The translations under genes were made by a program, and so were the position numbers. From Pleodorina starrii (lineage: Eukaryota > Chlorophyta > Chlorophyceae > Chlamydomonadales > Volvocaceae), in assembly GCA_030267565.1 (NCBI GenBank), contig BRXU01000025.1, positions 348,501 to 412,500 of the forward strand: a stretch of DNA of 64,000 nucleotides, written 5' to 3'. The notes beneath the pieces were generated by a model. That model worked only from the letters and a program-made list of their open reading frames with translations, searched no databases and was not told the origin of the DNA. Positions 20,986-31,163 of this stretch are shown here, one piece after another. Every line of letters begins with the position of its first letter. The stretch's first letter is position 1.

Positions 20986-23900
20986 GCTCCCAGCCGGCTC
21001 CTCTCAGGCAGCTCAATAAAAAGGGGATCGCGATCTACGGCGGCGGGTGACTTTGCTGGATTCCGACTCAAACCACCACCACCACCACCACAACCACAAC
21101 CACGCCCGTCGTCCGCACCTTCCGCCTCCACCTTGGCCTCCGCCACCGCCTCCGGCGCCGGCGTGGGTGCCGCCGCCGCCGCGTCCGTCGAGGCCGCCGC
21201 CGCCGCCGCCGTCACTGCCGTACGCTCGTCCGCCGCCCGCTGGTGTGCCTCGATGTCGAGCGCGTCCCAGGGGTATACGATCCAGTTGTCCGGTACGTCC
21301 TGGCACCTGCCGGCGGTTGACGGTTGACAGTTGACAGCAGTTTGCCGTTGCCGGTTGAATGGGTAGTTGGCCGGGACGCACTCCAAACGTCAGATGTGGG
21401 AGTCGGACGGGGCACTTTCGCGGCGATTGATCCCTTCCTCAGTAAGAACGATAGATCAAAGCGATTTGATGACAGAGAGAACTATCGTGTTGTGTAGCGG
21501 GATAAGTAGTTTTCTGACGCCCCGCTCCGCCCCACGCTCTGTCCCCGCTCTACTTTACTCGCTCGCTTTTCCAAGCGATAACCCAACCCCCCGAGGTTCC
21601 AGCCCAGAGGTTCCAGCCCAGTAATCGGCCCCCAAACCCCGCCCCGAAACCCTAAAACCCTTCCCCCTCCCTCCCCCGCATCATCATCTCACTTGAAATA
21701 ACTGGTCTCCATGACCTCCTCGGGCAGCCCTCCTTGCTTCGGTTTCATCTTGTTATGAACCACAAACACACCCTGGGGTGGAGGGGGAGTTGAATCGTGT
21801 GTGTATAGGAGTATGTATGTACGTATGTGTGAGGGGGAGGGGGAGGGGTGCCGTGGTCAGGGTGTGAGGGGGAGGGCGGTGAGGGTGTGGAGGGTGTGGA
21901 GGGTGTGAGGGGGAGGGTGGGGTAAAAAGAAAAGACCGCAGCGGAGAAGTAGACGGCGTTAGCAAACGGACCCAGAACCCAGCAATACTTGGGGGAGGGT
22001 GGGGAGGGTGTGAGCGTTGCCGGGGTGTGGGGTAGCACGTGGACGGTGATAGAAGCTGCGGTGCCGGCTGTGCAGTGGCGGTGGCTAACACCATCTCCGT
22101 GCCTTCGCTGCGGCATCTTCTTTTTTCATGTCCAGTGCCCTCTGTGGGGCCTCTCACGCACCCACTCACCCAACGTGCCACTCACCTCACCTCACCTCAC
22201 CCCACCCACCCACCCTCACTGCCCATCCCTCCCTTCGTTGCGGTACCTCTTTTCGTACCCACCCCGCCCACCCAACCCACCCCACCCACCCCACCCACCA
22301 GCCGCGGCGCCGCCCACTCGGGGTCTCCCTCCTTCCGCCTGCCCTCGTACTCGTGCCGCTGCTTCTCAATGTCCTGCAGTGGCAGTAACAGCAGCAGCAG
22401 CGGCAGCAGCGGCAGCATCACCAGCCGTTCATACAACGCCGTCACCTCCACCATGCCTCCCGTCGCTCGTCCAATGCACCCCACCCCCACCCCCGCCCCC
22501 ACCCCCACCACCACCACCACCACCACCCCCAACCGCCCCAAGAACCGTACCTTGTTCAACTCGGATACGGCGTACGACAGCGTCTTGCGGGTGTCGTCCA
22601 CCTCGTCAACGATCAGGACGTTGTGGCCCTGATCAACGGCACCAATATTGTAGTCATGTCATAATGTAAAGCAACATACGGCAGCCATGTAATTATGTAA
22701 AGCAGCATACGGTAGGTAGAGCAAAAAGAGCATACGGTATACAACGTGCGGTGCATTTCGACAAGTGAGTGAGAGCGCCGTCGTGCGTCCGCCATGGGCA
22801 AAAAAGCCAGCAGCGAGCAGCAAGCAGCAGCAGCAGCAGCGGCAGCCGGAGCAGCGGCAGTCAGGGAAGCGGGTAGGTGCTGTACCCACAGGCGGTAAAG
22901 CAGCAATGGAGTATGGTATGGCAGCAACAAAATATACAGCAACAGCAGCAGCAGCAGCAGCAGCAGCAAGAAGCACCGTATATCTGCAGCAACAAGCACC
23001 ATACATCATTACCAACCCACCTGCAGCGAGATGCCGGTGCCCTCCCCCGCACTGTAGTTGAGCCACTGTACGACAGCGTGCCGGGTGCGTGCCCCACCCA
23101 CAGGGGCGGAGGGCAGGGGGGGCGGGGGGCAGGGGGGGCGTTGGACATATTTCCACAGATAGATATACACACACTCTGTTGTGCGCGGGTGAGCACAAGT
23201 GAAGAAGTAGGAAAAGAGGAGGCACACCTGGGTTTTGCGTACGACAGCGGTCTCCGGGTCGTACTTGTCGAGGTTGTCGTCGTACAGAATGAGGCCGATG
23301 GTCTGAATGGGCAGAGACTTGCCTGCCCGGGCGGCCGGAGGTGTGTGGTGGGTTGGGAGGTGGGGGAGTTTGAGCCATATCCCATACCGGTATGCGTGCG
23401 TGTGCGTGCGTGCGTGCGTGTGCGTGCGTGTGCGTGTGCGTGTGTGTGCGTATGCGAGATTATGTGCACGCGCAAGGAGAGTTTGCACATCGGTTGAGTC
23501 GGTTTGGTGGTTCTTGAGCACAGTGGTTTCGGGGGCATGACAAATATGGCGGGAACAAACGGGGCGAGGAAGGCACCGCTTGCATATCGATTCGGAATCA
23601 AGTGACTTGGAGTGCGCGACTACTGCAGCAGCAGCAGCAGCAGCAGCACCAGCAGCAGCAAAGCGGCATGATGGCTGTGTGCCATCATTTTTAGGTGTAA
23701 GATTTCGGTCTCTTCAAAAGTCGGCCAATTACCGTACTCGCCATACACTCATTTACTGGCGCCAGAGGGACCGTCCCACAGCCCCCTCATCCCCATCCAG
23801 GGACCACAAGCTCACCGCATTTGGCTTTCAGGAAGGTTCGGAGCATGCGGGCTGGAATGAAGCCACCTGGGTTTCGTTTCGAGGTTTTGGGGGAGGAGGG

Positions 23901-24470
23901 AAGGCGGGGATGGTGGCCGCAGGAGTAGGAGCAGAAGGTGGGGGCGAGAACGCTGGGAAAGGCCAGCGGTGCAGCGGAGCGGGAGGGAAGGGGGCCTGCG
24001 GGCTCCGCCTTCGGGTCACTCGCTTTGCCAGCGGCGAATGGGATCCCTAGTGCGGTATTGCGGGATAATCAACAGCCGTCACATCAAAGAGTGAACAGTG
24101 AGGATGTGGGCAGCAGGGCTGTGTGGAAGTGTGGACGGTTGTGAAGTCGCCGACAATCAAGATTGGCACGGACTCACATGGCCGCAGCGGCAGCGCGGGG
24201 GCGCTGCGGGTTTCATTATGCCGGACGAGAGCTTTGCGAATCTACAGCAGCGCGGAGTATGGTAATCCCTCTTGCGGACGCGAGGCGGCGTTCCGCTGAT
24301 TCCGACACCGGTACGTCATGGCCCCCTTCCAACAGCCGAAACTGCTCACCCGACCCAATCGCGATTATCAAAGTGGGCTTGAAGCTCTCATAAACTTGAT
24401 TGCTGTTCACGCAGTCGCAAATGGACTGGTGAATTTGATTGTAGCTGATAAAGAGTTTTTCTACTGCCAT
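20961..24470 (-). CDS. Purine (hypoxanthine-guanine type) phosphoribosyltransferase, yeast Hpt1-like
   Basis: Eight exons on the minus strand: 24470-24350, 23866-23816, 23322-23228, 23065-23021, 22628-22551, 22373-22299, 21772-21693, 21306-20961. They total 891 bp, or 296 residues. The product should transfer ribose-5-phosphate from PRPP to hypoxanthine/guanine (possibly xanthine) for purine salvage. Visible motifs: LFISYNQIH at the N-terminus, IIAIGSGGGFIPARML (pyrophosphate loop, residues 34-49), LPIQTIGL, VLIVDEVDDTRKTL (PRPP loop, about 108-121), VVHNKMKPK, and WIVYPWDALDIEAH near 189-202. All follow the order of fungal Hpt1 proteins. After the usual end comes an Ala/Gly-rich tail of about 90 residues that runs into a satellite, so the exact C-terminus is uncertain. 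Confidence 0.9.
21920..21988 (-). repeat. Dispersed short repeat R3, copy 2 (phosphoribosyltransferase intron 6)
   Basis: Minus-strand copy of R3, thus sense in its host gene: GGGTTCTGGGTCCGTTTGCT, AACGCCGTCT, CTTCTCCGCTGCGG. A branch-point-like GCTAAC is again present. About 85% of positions match the 12875-12940 copy by eye. Confidence 0.7.
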
Positions 24471-24957
24471 TTTCGCCGCTAGACGCGCTAAAAAGCAGTT
24501 CGAGTAATCAGCAAGCAATATTGATAAAGAAAGCTGGTCAAGTTTGAGAAGCCAGCTGGCTTTGGTCGTGGAGGGCACATCATGTGAAATGTGTCACGTC
24601 TTGACGAGCAGTCGCCTCGCTCCGAAACTGCATGCCAGCAGGCTCCAAGACCGATCCTTACAAATCATTTCATGCACGCAAGCTCGACCACTCTGAAAGT
24701 CCCGAATCATAATTTTCCAACTTTTAACACATTCTCGACTTTACTAAGTCGACACACTTTTCCGCGCAAATTGTGCAGCCCAAATCACGTCCCAAGCCGT
24801 CCCAGCATCGCGCCGGGCTCAGCCCTTTCTACCAAAGCTAAACAAGTTAGCAAACTGTAAACGCCCTACAGTCTAGACAAAGATCCAGCTTTTCCCCCGC
24901 CCGGGCACGACCGGGCGCGGGAGGGCGTTCTCCCCGGCCCGGGCGGACCTCGTCAAA
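24471..24957. other. Spacer between the OEP21 gene and the phosphoribosyltransferase gene (both minus strand)
   Basis: Region of 487 bp that should hold the OEP21 3' UTR and the phosphoribosyltransferase promoter and 5' UTR. It is more AT-rich than the genes. Apart from the candidate poly(A) signal listed separately, I see nothing specific. Confidence 0.5.
24658..24662 (-). promoter_or_regulatory. Candidate poly(A) signal TGTAA for the OEP21 gene
   Basis: TTACA on the plus strand reads TGTAA on the minus strand, about 296 bp past the OEP21 stop codon. TGTAA is the usual volvocine nuclear polyadenylation signal; use here is inferred from position only. Confidence 0.45.
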
Positions 24958-27900
24958 CTAGAGTGTGTACGTCAGCTGCCAGCGCCGGTTTTGGAGCCGA
25001 GCCCCCAGCTTGCCGTCGCTGATGTGCACGTACGGCATCTGCACCGCCAAAGGGAAGAGGGCCAGCGGGGGAGGACGGGGGCCACATAAACGGGAAACAC
25101 ATACACACGCACGCACGCGTACGGGGGATTGGGGCGAGAGCTCGGGTTTCGACTTTCACGCCGCAGGGAAAGCAAGGCACGTCATCTCCTGCTACGAATC
25201 ATGCGTGAGGGGGAGGGGCAATGCCCACTTGCCCAGGCCGCGGCCCCCCCTCGCCCGGTACCCTCATTTTCTTTACACCTTTCATTATCGCACACGCATC
25301 CCGCCGCTTCCCCATACCCCGCATTACCGCCCCGCCCCCTGGCCCCCCCGCGAGATCTAGTCGACCTTCAGACTGCAACGTCCGCAGCGCTTCTTGCTTC
25401 ATTCTTGCAAAATCACTCTCCAAACCCCCCCCTTCCCACGCTGCCGCCTCCGCCGCCTCCCCCTCTCACCCTGGCCAGGCGCCCCGCTTCGTCGTGCACC
25501 AGGTCCAGACCCACAGACAGCCGCAGGTCCTGGGCCCCGGTGACGCCGTACTTGACAGCCTTGAGGCGAAGAGAGCCGCCCAACGCAACCTGCGAAGGGG
25601 GCCGCGGGAGGGCAGGGGGTAAAAGAAATCGGCCGGGGACGAGGGAACGCAGGCAGGGGGAGGGTGAGAAAAATGAAGATACCGCACTGAAGGGACTAAG
25701 GGTTTTAGGGACGGCGCTTGCAGGGCGGATTCGGACCCGGAGGGGTTATCCCTCCGGGTCCGGTCCGGGAGGAGAAGGAGAAGGAGAGGAGAGGAGAGGA
25801 GGGAGGAGAAGGGAGGAGGGGAGATGAGAGAGAGATGTCAGGGGGTGTTGGGGGGACATAGGAGGGGCGCGGCGGGAAAGCTGCGCCGCCGCACGTGTGT
25901 GTATGTGTGTGTATGTGCGTGTGCGCGTGGGTTTATATCGCAAGGAGTGTGGCACTGTGTCGTGACAGCGGCGGCATATCCCCCTCCCCGCCGGTTTCTC
26001 CGTCTCGCCCGGAGGAAACCTCTCCCGTCCGCCAACCGCCCGCGTCTTCACTCCGCTTCGCTCTGAACTCGATTTCCTAACCCCCACCCCCCAGCATGAT
26101 CAACAACGTCCGCAGTGACTCATTTTTATATAAAGGAGCTTATCACTCCCTGACCCCCACCCAAACCCACACCCACCCACACCCACCCACCCACCCACCC
26201 ACACGAATACACACCTCGGATGCCTTGGGGTCAAACTCCGCCAGCGCCCGGGCTTGAACCCACAAGTCCGCAGTGGCGCCGTTCTTGATGACCTGCAGGG
26301 GGTGGGGGTTTGAAGAGTGAATTTGCAAGAATGAAGGGGGGGGTCAGGGAGGAGGGGGGCAGGGAAGGGGTCAGGGAGTGATATGCTCCTTTTCATAACA
26401 ATGAGTCGCTGCGGACCTGCAGGCGGGGGAGGGGGTTATCCACGTGTAGGCCACGTATCCACGTGGGGTTGGTGGGCGGAAGGGGCGGCATCACCCCGTT
26501 AAAATCCTTTAAAGTTTAAAGAATATTAAGGGATATTAATACATAATATTAAAATTAATATTTATATCCGTTAAAACCCTCTAAAACCCACCTGCGGATT
26601 CTTCTTGATGGCCAGCTGGTACCGCACCCGCTGCCCCAGCAGCGTCGCCAGACCCACATTGCCGCCACCGAAGCCGCCGCCGCTGCTGCTGCCGCCGCCG
26701 CTGGCGGAGGCACTCGGCGGCAGCGGCGGTGAGCGAGCCGTGTCGTACGACACTCCCGGCGCGATGCACCAGTCTTGGAGGAGCAGGCAGCGGAGGCCGC
26801 CTTTTGGGGTGGGGGAGGCAGACGTGTGCGGACGTTGGGAGGGGGGTGGGTTGGGGACGTAAGCGCACCTTGCGAAATTCGTGAGCACGGGCACGGGCAC
26901 GGGCACGACTGGTTGCAGCGACTGGGCACCCAGATTGTGGGGGGTTGAGGACATGGGGAGGTTGGTGGTGGTGGTGGGGAGGTGCCTGGGGGGAGTCACA
27001 CACCCCGTCCCGTCCCTCTCCCGCGTGCCCCTAAGTCTGCCTTCCCAAACCATGAAGCCCCATGCAGCCCCAACCGCACCCCCACACTCCCCAACCTCCC
27101 CCCCGCCACCCCTGGGGTAAACCCCTTTTCAAGTACTCTAGGTCTCGAACTGGTTGAGTGGATCACACGCAAACGCACGCACGGACCCGCCCATCCATCC
27201 ACTTACCCGCCCATGCACCACACCCTCTACCGTGCACCCACCCACCTACCCAGCCACCCACCCAGCTAGCCCGCCAGCGACCCAACCACCCACCCAACCA
27301 TCCGCCCTGTCACCCGCCCTGCCAGCCGAGCCCGCCACCCACCCGGCAGCAGCGCTTCGGGGTCGAGATCCGGCTCGTCCACCCAGCCGCCCGACTGGCG
27401 CTGAGACTGGGCCGTCATCAGCCGCTGCGGAGCACGCCGGGGTCCAGGGAGGGTAAAAAGAAGATACGGTACCGCAGCGAGGGAGGGAAGGTTCAACAGA
27501 GAGATGCGCGCGTGGGCGCGTGGACGTGAGATGCGGGCGTGGCGAGTCCTATGGCACCCGCAGCACTTTCAGCAGCACATCTGCAAGGCGTGGCCACACA
27601 CATACACACACGCCGCACCGCTGCCTGGCTGCCCCTCTTGCCGCGCCCCTGTGGCCCCTGTGCCCCCTCCCCCCCCCGCCAGGACGCCCGCCCCGACCAA
27701 ACGTTCCCGAGCCCACACTCCCACTGCAGGCGAAGCCCTCGGCGTCCGCAGCAGCCCCCGCTGCGGCGCGTTTCCTCCACAGACTCGTTCCTACCACAGA
27801 CCAAGCGTTTCCCTCCCCTCCCTCTCCCCGCCATCCAATAACCTGAAGATCCTTCTCGCCTCCTCTCCTTCTCCTTCGCCCTCCCGCCTCACCACAGGCA

Positions 27901-29746
27901 ACACCCAACGCACGCACGCACGGACGCACGCGCGCACGTTCAGCAACAGACCCCACCCTGCCCACCCTTCCCCTTACCGCAAACCATCTCAATACTCATA
28001 CACACGCACACCCAAACACACGCGCACCTGCAGCAGCGGCACGTGCGTGTAGAAGTTGCGACGCATGTGGCCCTGAATGCGGTGCTGCCCTGTCGAGTGT
28101 CGAGTGCCGCAAAACCCAAACACCACCAAGCATGCGCGCGGAGACGGACGGGAACGATGAGGGATGAAAGGACAGGACGAAGGGGCGCGAGGGCAGGACA
28201 AAGGGGCTGGGATTCGCCGCGGCTGATCAAGGCCAGACGGGGACAGGCAAGGGTTCGAAGGGCCGGAGGGGTATCCACGCCTCTCTTTTCCTCTCTCCCT
28301 CTTCTGTGAGAGAGGCGACCCTCTTCTGTAAGAGAGGCGCGGAATGAGCGGGCGGGCGGCGGAGTGCGGCGGCTGACGACCCGCGGGTCGGCGGCGCATG
28401 TCTGAGTGGGAATCTCTGCCCTGGGCTCGCCTTCCCTCGCCTCCCTCGCCTACCCCCACCACCCGCACTACCTCCCCTGGAGGCTGTGAGTCCCCACAAG
28501 TCCACCCAGCCACCCAGCCAGCCACCCAACCACCCAACCAGCCACCCAACCAGCCACCCACCCAGCCAGCCAGCCAGCCACCCAGCCAGCGAGGCAGCCA
28601 GCCACCCAGCCAGCTAGGCAGCCAGCCGGCCACCCAGCCAGCTAGGCAGGCAGTCAGCCACCCGCCCCCTTCGCTGCGGTTCCGCCTTTATTACCGCCCG
28701 CTGCGGCCTGGCTTCGCTGCGGCTTATATCACGCCCCGTCCCGTCCCTCCCAGTCCAGACCAGTCCAGACCAGTCCTGTCCAGATCAGTTCCCACTCTCC
28801 TTCCTTGTGGTGTGAGAGATAAGCGCCGTTTCCCAACTCGACCCCCACCCCCAGCACGCGCACGCGCACCCGAGGCGGTGTCCAGCGCACGAGCACCCAC
28901 CCGCACCCGCACGAGCAGCCGCACCCCCAGCACACGCACCCGATGCGGTGTCGAGCGCACGAGCACCCGCACCCCACGCGCACCCGAGGCGCACGCGCAC
29001 CCGAGGCGCACGCGCACCCGAGGCGCATGCGCACGAGCACCCTACCGCCACCCCACGCGCCCCAGCACACGCACCCGAGGCGGCGTCCAGCGCACGAGCA
29101 CCCCACGCGCACCCAACTCGACCCCCACCCGCACCCCCAGCACACGCACCCGAGGCGGTGTCCAGCATCCCCCTCATCTTGAGCTCCAGCTTGCGGGGCG
29201 ACTCGGCGTACTGGCGGGCGGAGATGCACAGCCGCCGACCCGTGCAGTCCCACACCAGGTTGGTCTAGGGAGGGAGACGGGAGCGAGGGAGGGAGGGACG
29301 GAGGGGGTGCGCAGGCGGTTACGAGGTGAAGCCGGCGGCGTGCTCCGGGTCCACTCGACTGGCTGGGCTCTTTGAAGGGTTATAATTGCGCGCTTGCTCC
29401 AGGCTCCCCCCGGGCTTGAATGAAGAGCTCGGCAGCCCGTGGCGGGAAGACCGCGTGGCGTACTACATCGTCGTACCTTGAGGTTGCCGTAGATGTCAAT
29501 TTCGTCGTCGCCCTCGTCCGTCCCCTCCCCCGACTCCTCTCCGCTGTCCTGGTCCCGAGCGCTCGCGCGGCCCCGCTTTTGCAAGACCGCTGCCGCCGCA
29601 CCGGCGGGGAACGACGACGACGCCTTGGCCTCAGCCAGCGTCGCGAGCACATTCGGGTTGCTACGCGGAGACGTGAGCGCCGTGATCGGGCCCACGGATC
29701 GAATCGCCGCGGACTGGCTGTCGTTGTCCAGCTGCGGCTCCGACAT
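24958..29746 (-). CDS. OEP21: OEP21-like chloroplast outer envelope channel protein
   Basis: Eight exons on the minus strand: 29746-29477, 29264-29150, 28089-28028, 27424-27343, 26773-26592, 26292-26215, 25589-25470, 25038-24958. They give 990 bp, or 329 residues. The family forms a beta-barrel anion/phosphorylated-sugar channel in the plastid outer envelope. Support: residues 91-149 (LVWDCTGRRLCISAR, then LELKMRGMLDTASG and HMRRNFYTHVPL) match the order and spacing of the OEP21 N-terminal half. The last exon (MPYVHISDGKLG, then NRRWQLTYTL and the stop) matches its closing strand. Plant OEP21 is about 170-180 residues. This one has an extra acidic 90-residue N-terminus (GEESGEGTDEGDDEID) and a Ser/Gly insertion near 190-215. 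No transit peptide is needed for this location. The family call rests on motif memory, not on a search. Confidence 0.72.
26099..26158 (+). repeat. Dispersed short repeat R2, copy 2 (OEP21 intron 6)
   Basis: Plus-strand copy with CAACGTCCGCAGTGACTCAT, TATATAAAGGAGCTTATCAC and TCCCTGACCCC. It is antisense to the OEP21 transcript and lies on the downstream side of OEP21 exon 6 (26292-26215). Confidence 0.85.
26369..26421 (-). repeat. Dispersed short repeat R2, copy 3 (OEP21 intron 5), inverted relative to copy 2
   Basis: Minus-strand copy (GTCCGCAGCGACTCATTG, AAAAGGAGCATATCACTC, CCTGACCCC), on the upstream side of OEP21 exon 6. With copy 2 it forms an inverted pair about 210 bp apart around that exon. 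Confidence 0.82.
28500..28660. repeat. (CCACCCAGCCAG)n array in OEP21 intron 2
   Basis: Short tandem units of CCACC and CAGCCAG with a longer internal duplication around CAGCTAGGCAG. The minus-strand reading gives WLGGW repeats and is not coding. Confidence 0.8.
28848..29148. repeat. GC-rich imperfect tandem repeat in OEP21 intron 2
   Basis: Repeated CGCACCCGAGGCG and AGCGCACGAGCACCC units, about 18-40 bp each, run up to the 5' splice site at 29149. The repeat unit even includes a near copy of the exon-2 end (GTGTCCAGC), suggesting it spread from the exon border. Confidence 0.75.
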
Positions 29747-30140
29747 GGCTGTCGCTCGCGCCGCCGGCTAAAGCGGGATGACTGGTGCAATACCCCGGTC
29801 CTATAGTCGTTCACGCTTTCTGGAGGGATCCGAGCAGGAATCACCGAACACCGGCCGACTACCAGCCGACGAAACCAACAGAGGGAGACCACGCGACTTG
29901 CTTTATTCACTGCAACTTTGGCACAAGCTCTTGACTGGTTGCTTGGGATTGGCAGCGTCCCAGGTACAGAAAATCCAGTCTTCCAAAACGGTAAGTACGG
30001 TTTGCCGTACGCCGTCCTGGTCGCTCAAGGCCTGAAGGCGCCTGAAGATTGCACAGGGTTAGCCATTCAATCGAATCTCAATAGTTCGACCTGTAGGCTG
30101 AGCCATTCACTTTAGTGCAGCCAATCCGCCGCACCGAAAA
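29747..30140. promoter_or_regulatory. Shared divergent promoter region of OEP21 and plastid bL35 genes
   Basis: Only 394 bp separate the two divergent start codons (29746 minus, 30141 plus). Both products act in the chloroplast. No clear TATA box is visible. The segment must hold both 5' UTRs and any shared elements. Confidence 0.6.
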
Positions 30141-31163
30141 ATGGCCCTCGCTCTGCAGCGCATGAACATGCGTGCCTCTGTGGTGAGAATTTTAGCGTCA
30201 ACATGTGGCTGTATGGAAATTACGTCCATAATAGAGCTAGAGGTCAAACTGCTGGCGGCCACCTTGTGGCCACCGATGCTTTCGGGCTATTTGCTGGACG
30301 CTAGCGGTCCTGGAATGCAAAGGAGTTGTGCACAACATTCAATATACAATACTGGGTCCTTTGCCCTTGCTTCAGGCGCCCTCCGTGGCCTCTCGCGGCT
30401 CTGCCTTCATGGCGTCGCCGGTGGCGCCTGTGCGCGTTGCTATTGCGGTGAGCGCCCCGGACAATTTGTCCTTCGTGCAGCGATCGCGAAGTGAAGCATG
30501 TTCTACAAAGCCTCGTGTTTGCGCTCCGCAATTCCCACATGATTCTCCAAAGCTCGCCAGGGAACGAATTGGTCGCTCTTTGACCTTACATTTTCCTTTC
30601 CCCTTTGACATCCAGCCCGTCAAGGCGTCGCCCGTCGCCGTGACTGTGGAGTGCAAGGCCAAGACGCGCAAGGTAGGCGACGTCCCGCGCCGCCCGGCCC
30701 CTTGCCTTGACGGGGGTTTTTGGTGGCTCCGGGGCTAAGCGCTGCGCTCCCTGCAGGCCGCGGCCAAGCGCTTCAAGGTGACCGGCAGCGGCAAGGTCAT
30801 GGGCCGCCGGAGCTGCAAGCAGCACTTCAACGAGAAGATGACCCGCGATGAGATCCGGTAGGTGTCACACACCGGGTCGCCGCGCCCGGGTTTGCGCAGT
30901 CGGATCAAGTGAGCCGGCCGTTGGGGTTGTTGCACCGGTTTGTTTTAACACTCTTATCTCGCCCCTGCGACACCAACCTCACCTCACTTCTCTTCACGCG
31001 TTACCTCTCTTTTTCTCCATCTATCCAACCACCATGTGGGCCCCTCCCGTCCCTCGCCTCCGCCCTTCCTCCATGCAGCGAGCACTCGAAGATGTTCGTC
31101 CTCAGCCCAGCGAACCTCTACAACGCTGTCAAGTGCCTGCCCAACCACGGCATTGGCAAGTAA
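30141..31163 (+). CDS. PRPL35: Plastid large-subunit ribosomal protein bL35, nuclear-encoded
   Basis: Five exons: 30141-30182, 30376-30447, 30616-30672, 30757-30857, 31079-31163. They total 357 bp, or 118 residues. The mature part starts near residue 52 with [20 protein letters not shown], the bL35 signature, and continues through [12 protein letters not shown] to a short C-terminus ending HGIGK. Residues 1-50 are rich in Ala, Ser, Val and Arg with few acids, as expected of a chloroplast transit peptide, and contain several Met. bL35 binds 23S rRNA in the 50S subunit and is absent from cytosolic ribosomes, so a plastid role is expected (a mitochondrial one is less likely). It lies 394 bp from OEP21 in divergent orientation. 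Confidence 0.95.

Noticed and set aside
27493..27602. Possible extra OEP21 exon (ADVLLKVLRVP or CAAESAAGAIGLAT)
   Set aside because: In the phase required by the preceding exon it meets a stop codon at once, and exons ending 28028 and starting 27424 join directly in phase 0.
28724..29253. Minus-strand frames rich in Cys, Gly and Arg
   Set aside because: They run from OEP21 exon 2 into an intronic GC repeat; the splice donor at 29149 ends the real exon.
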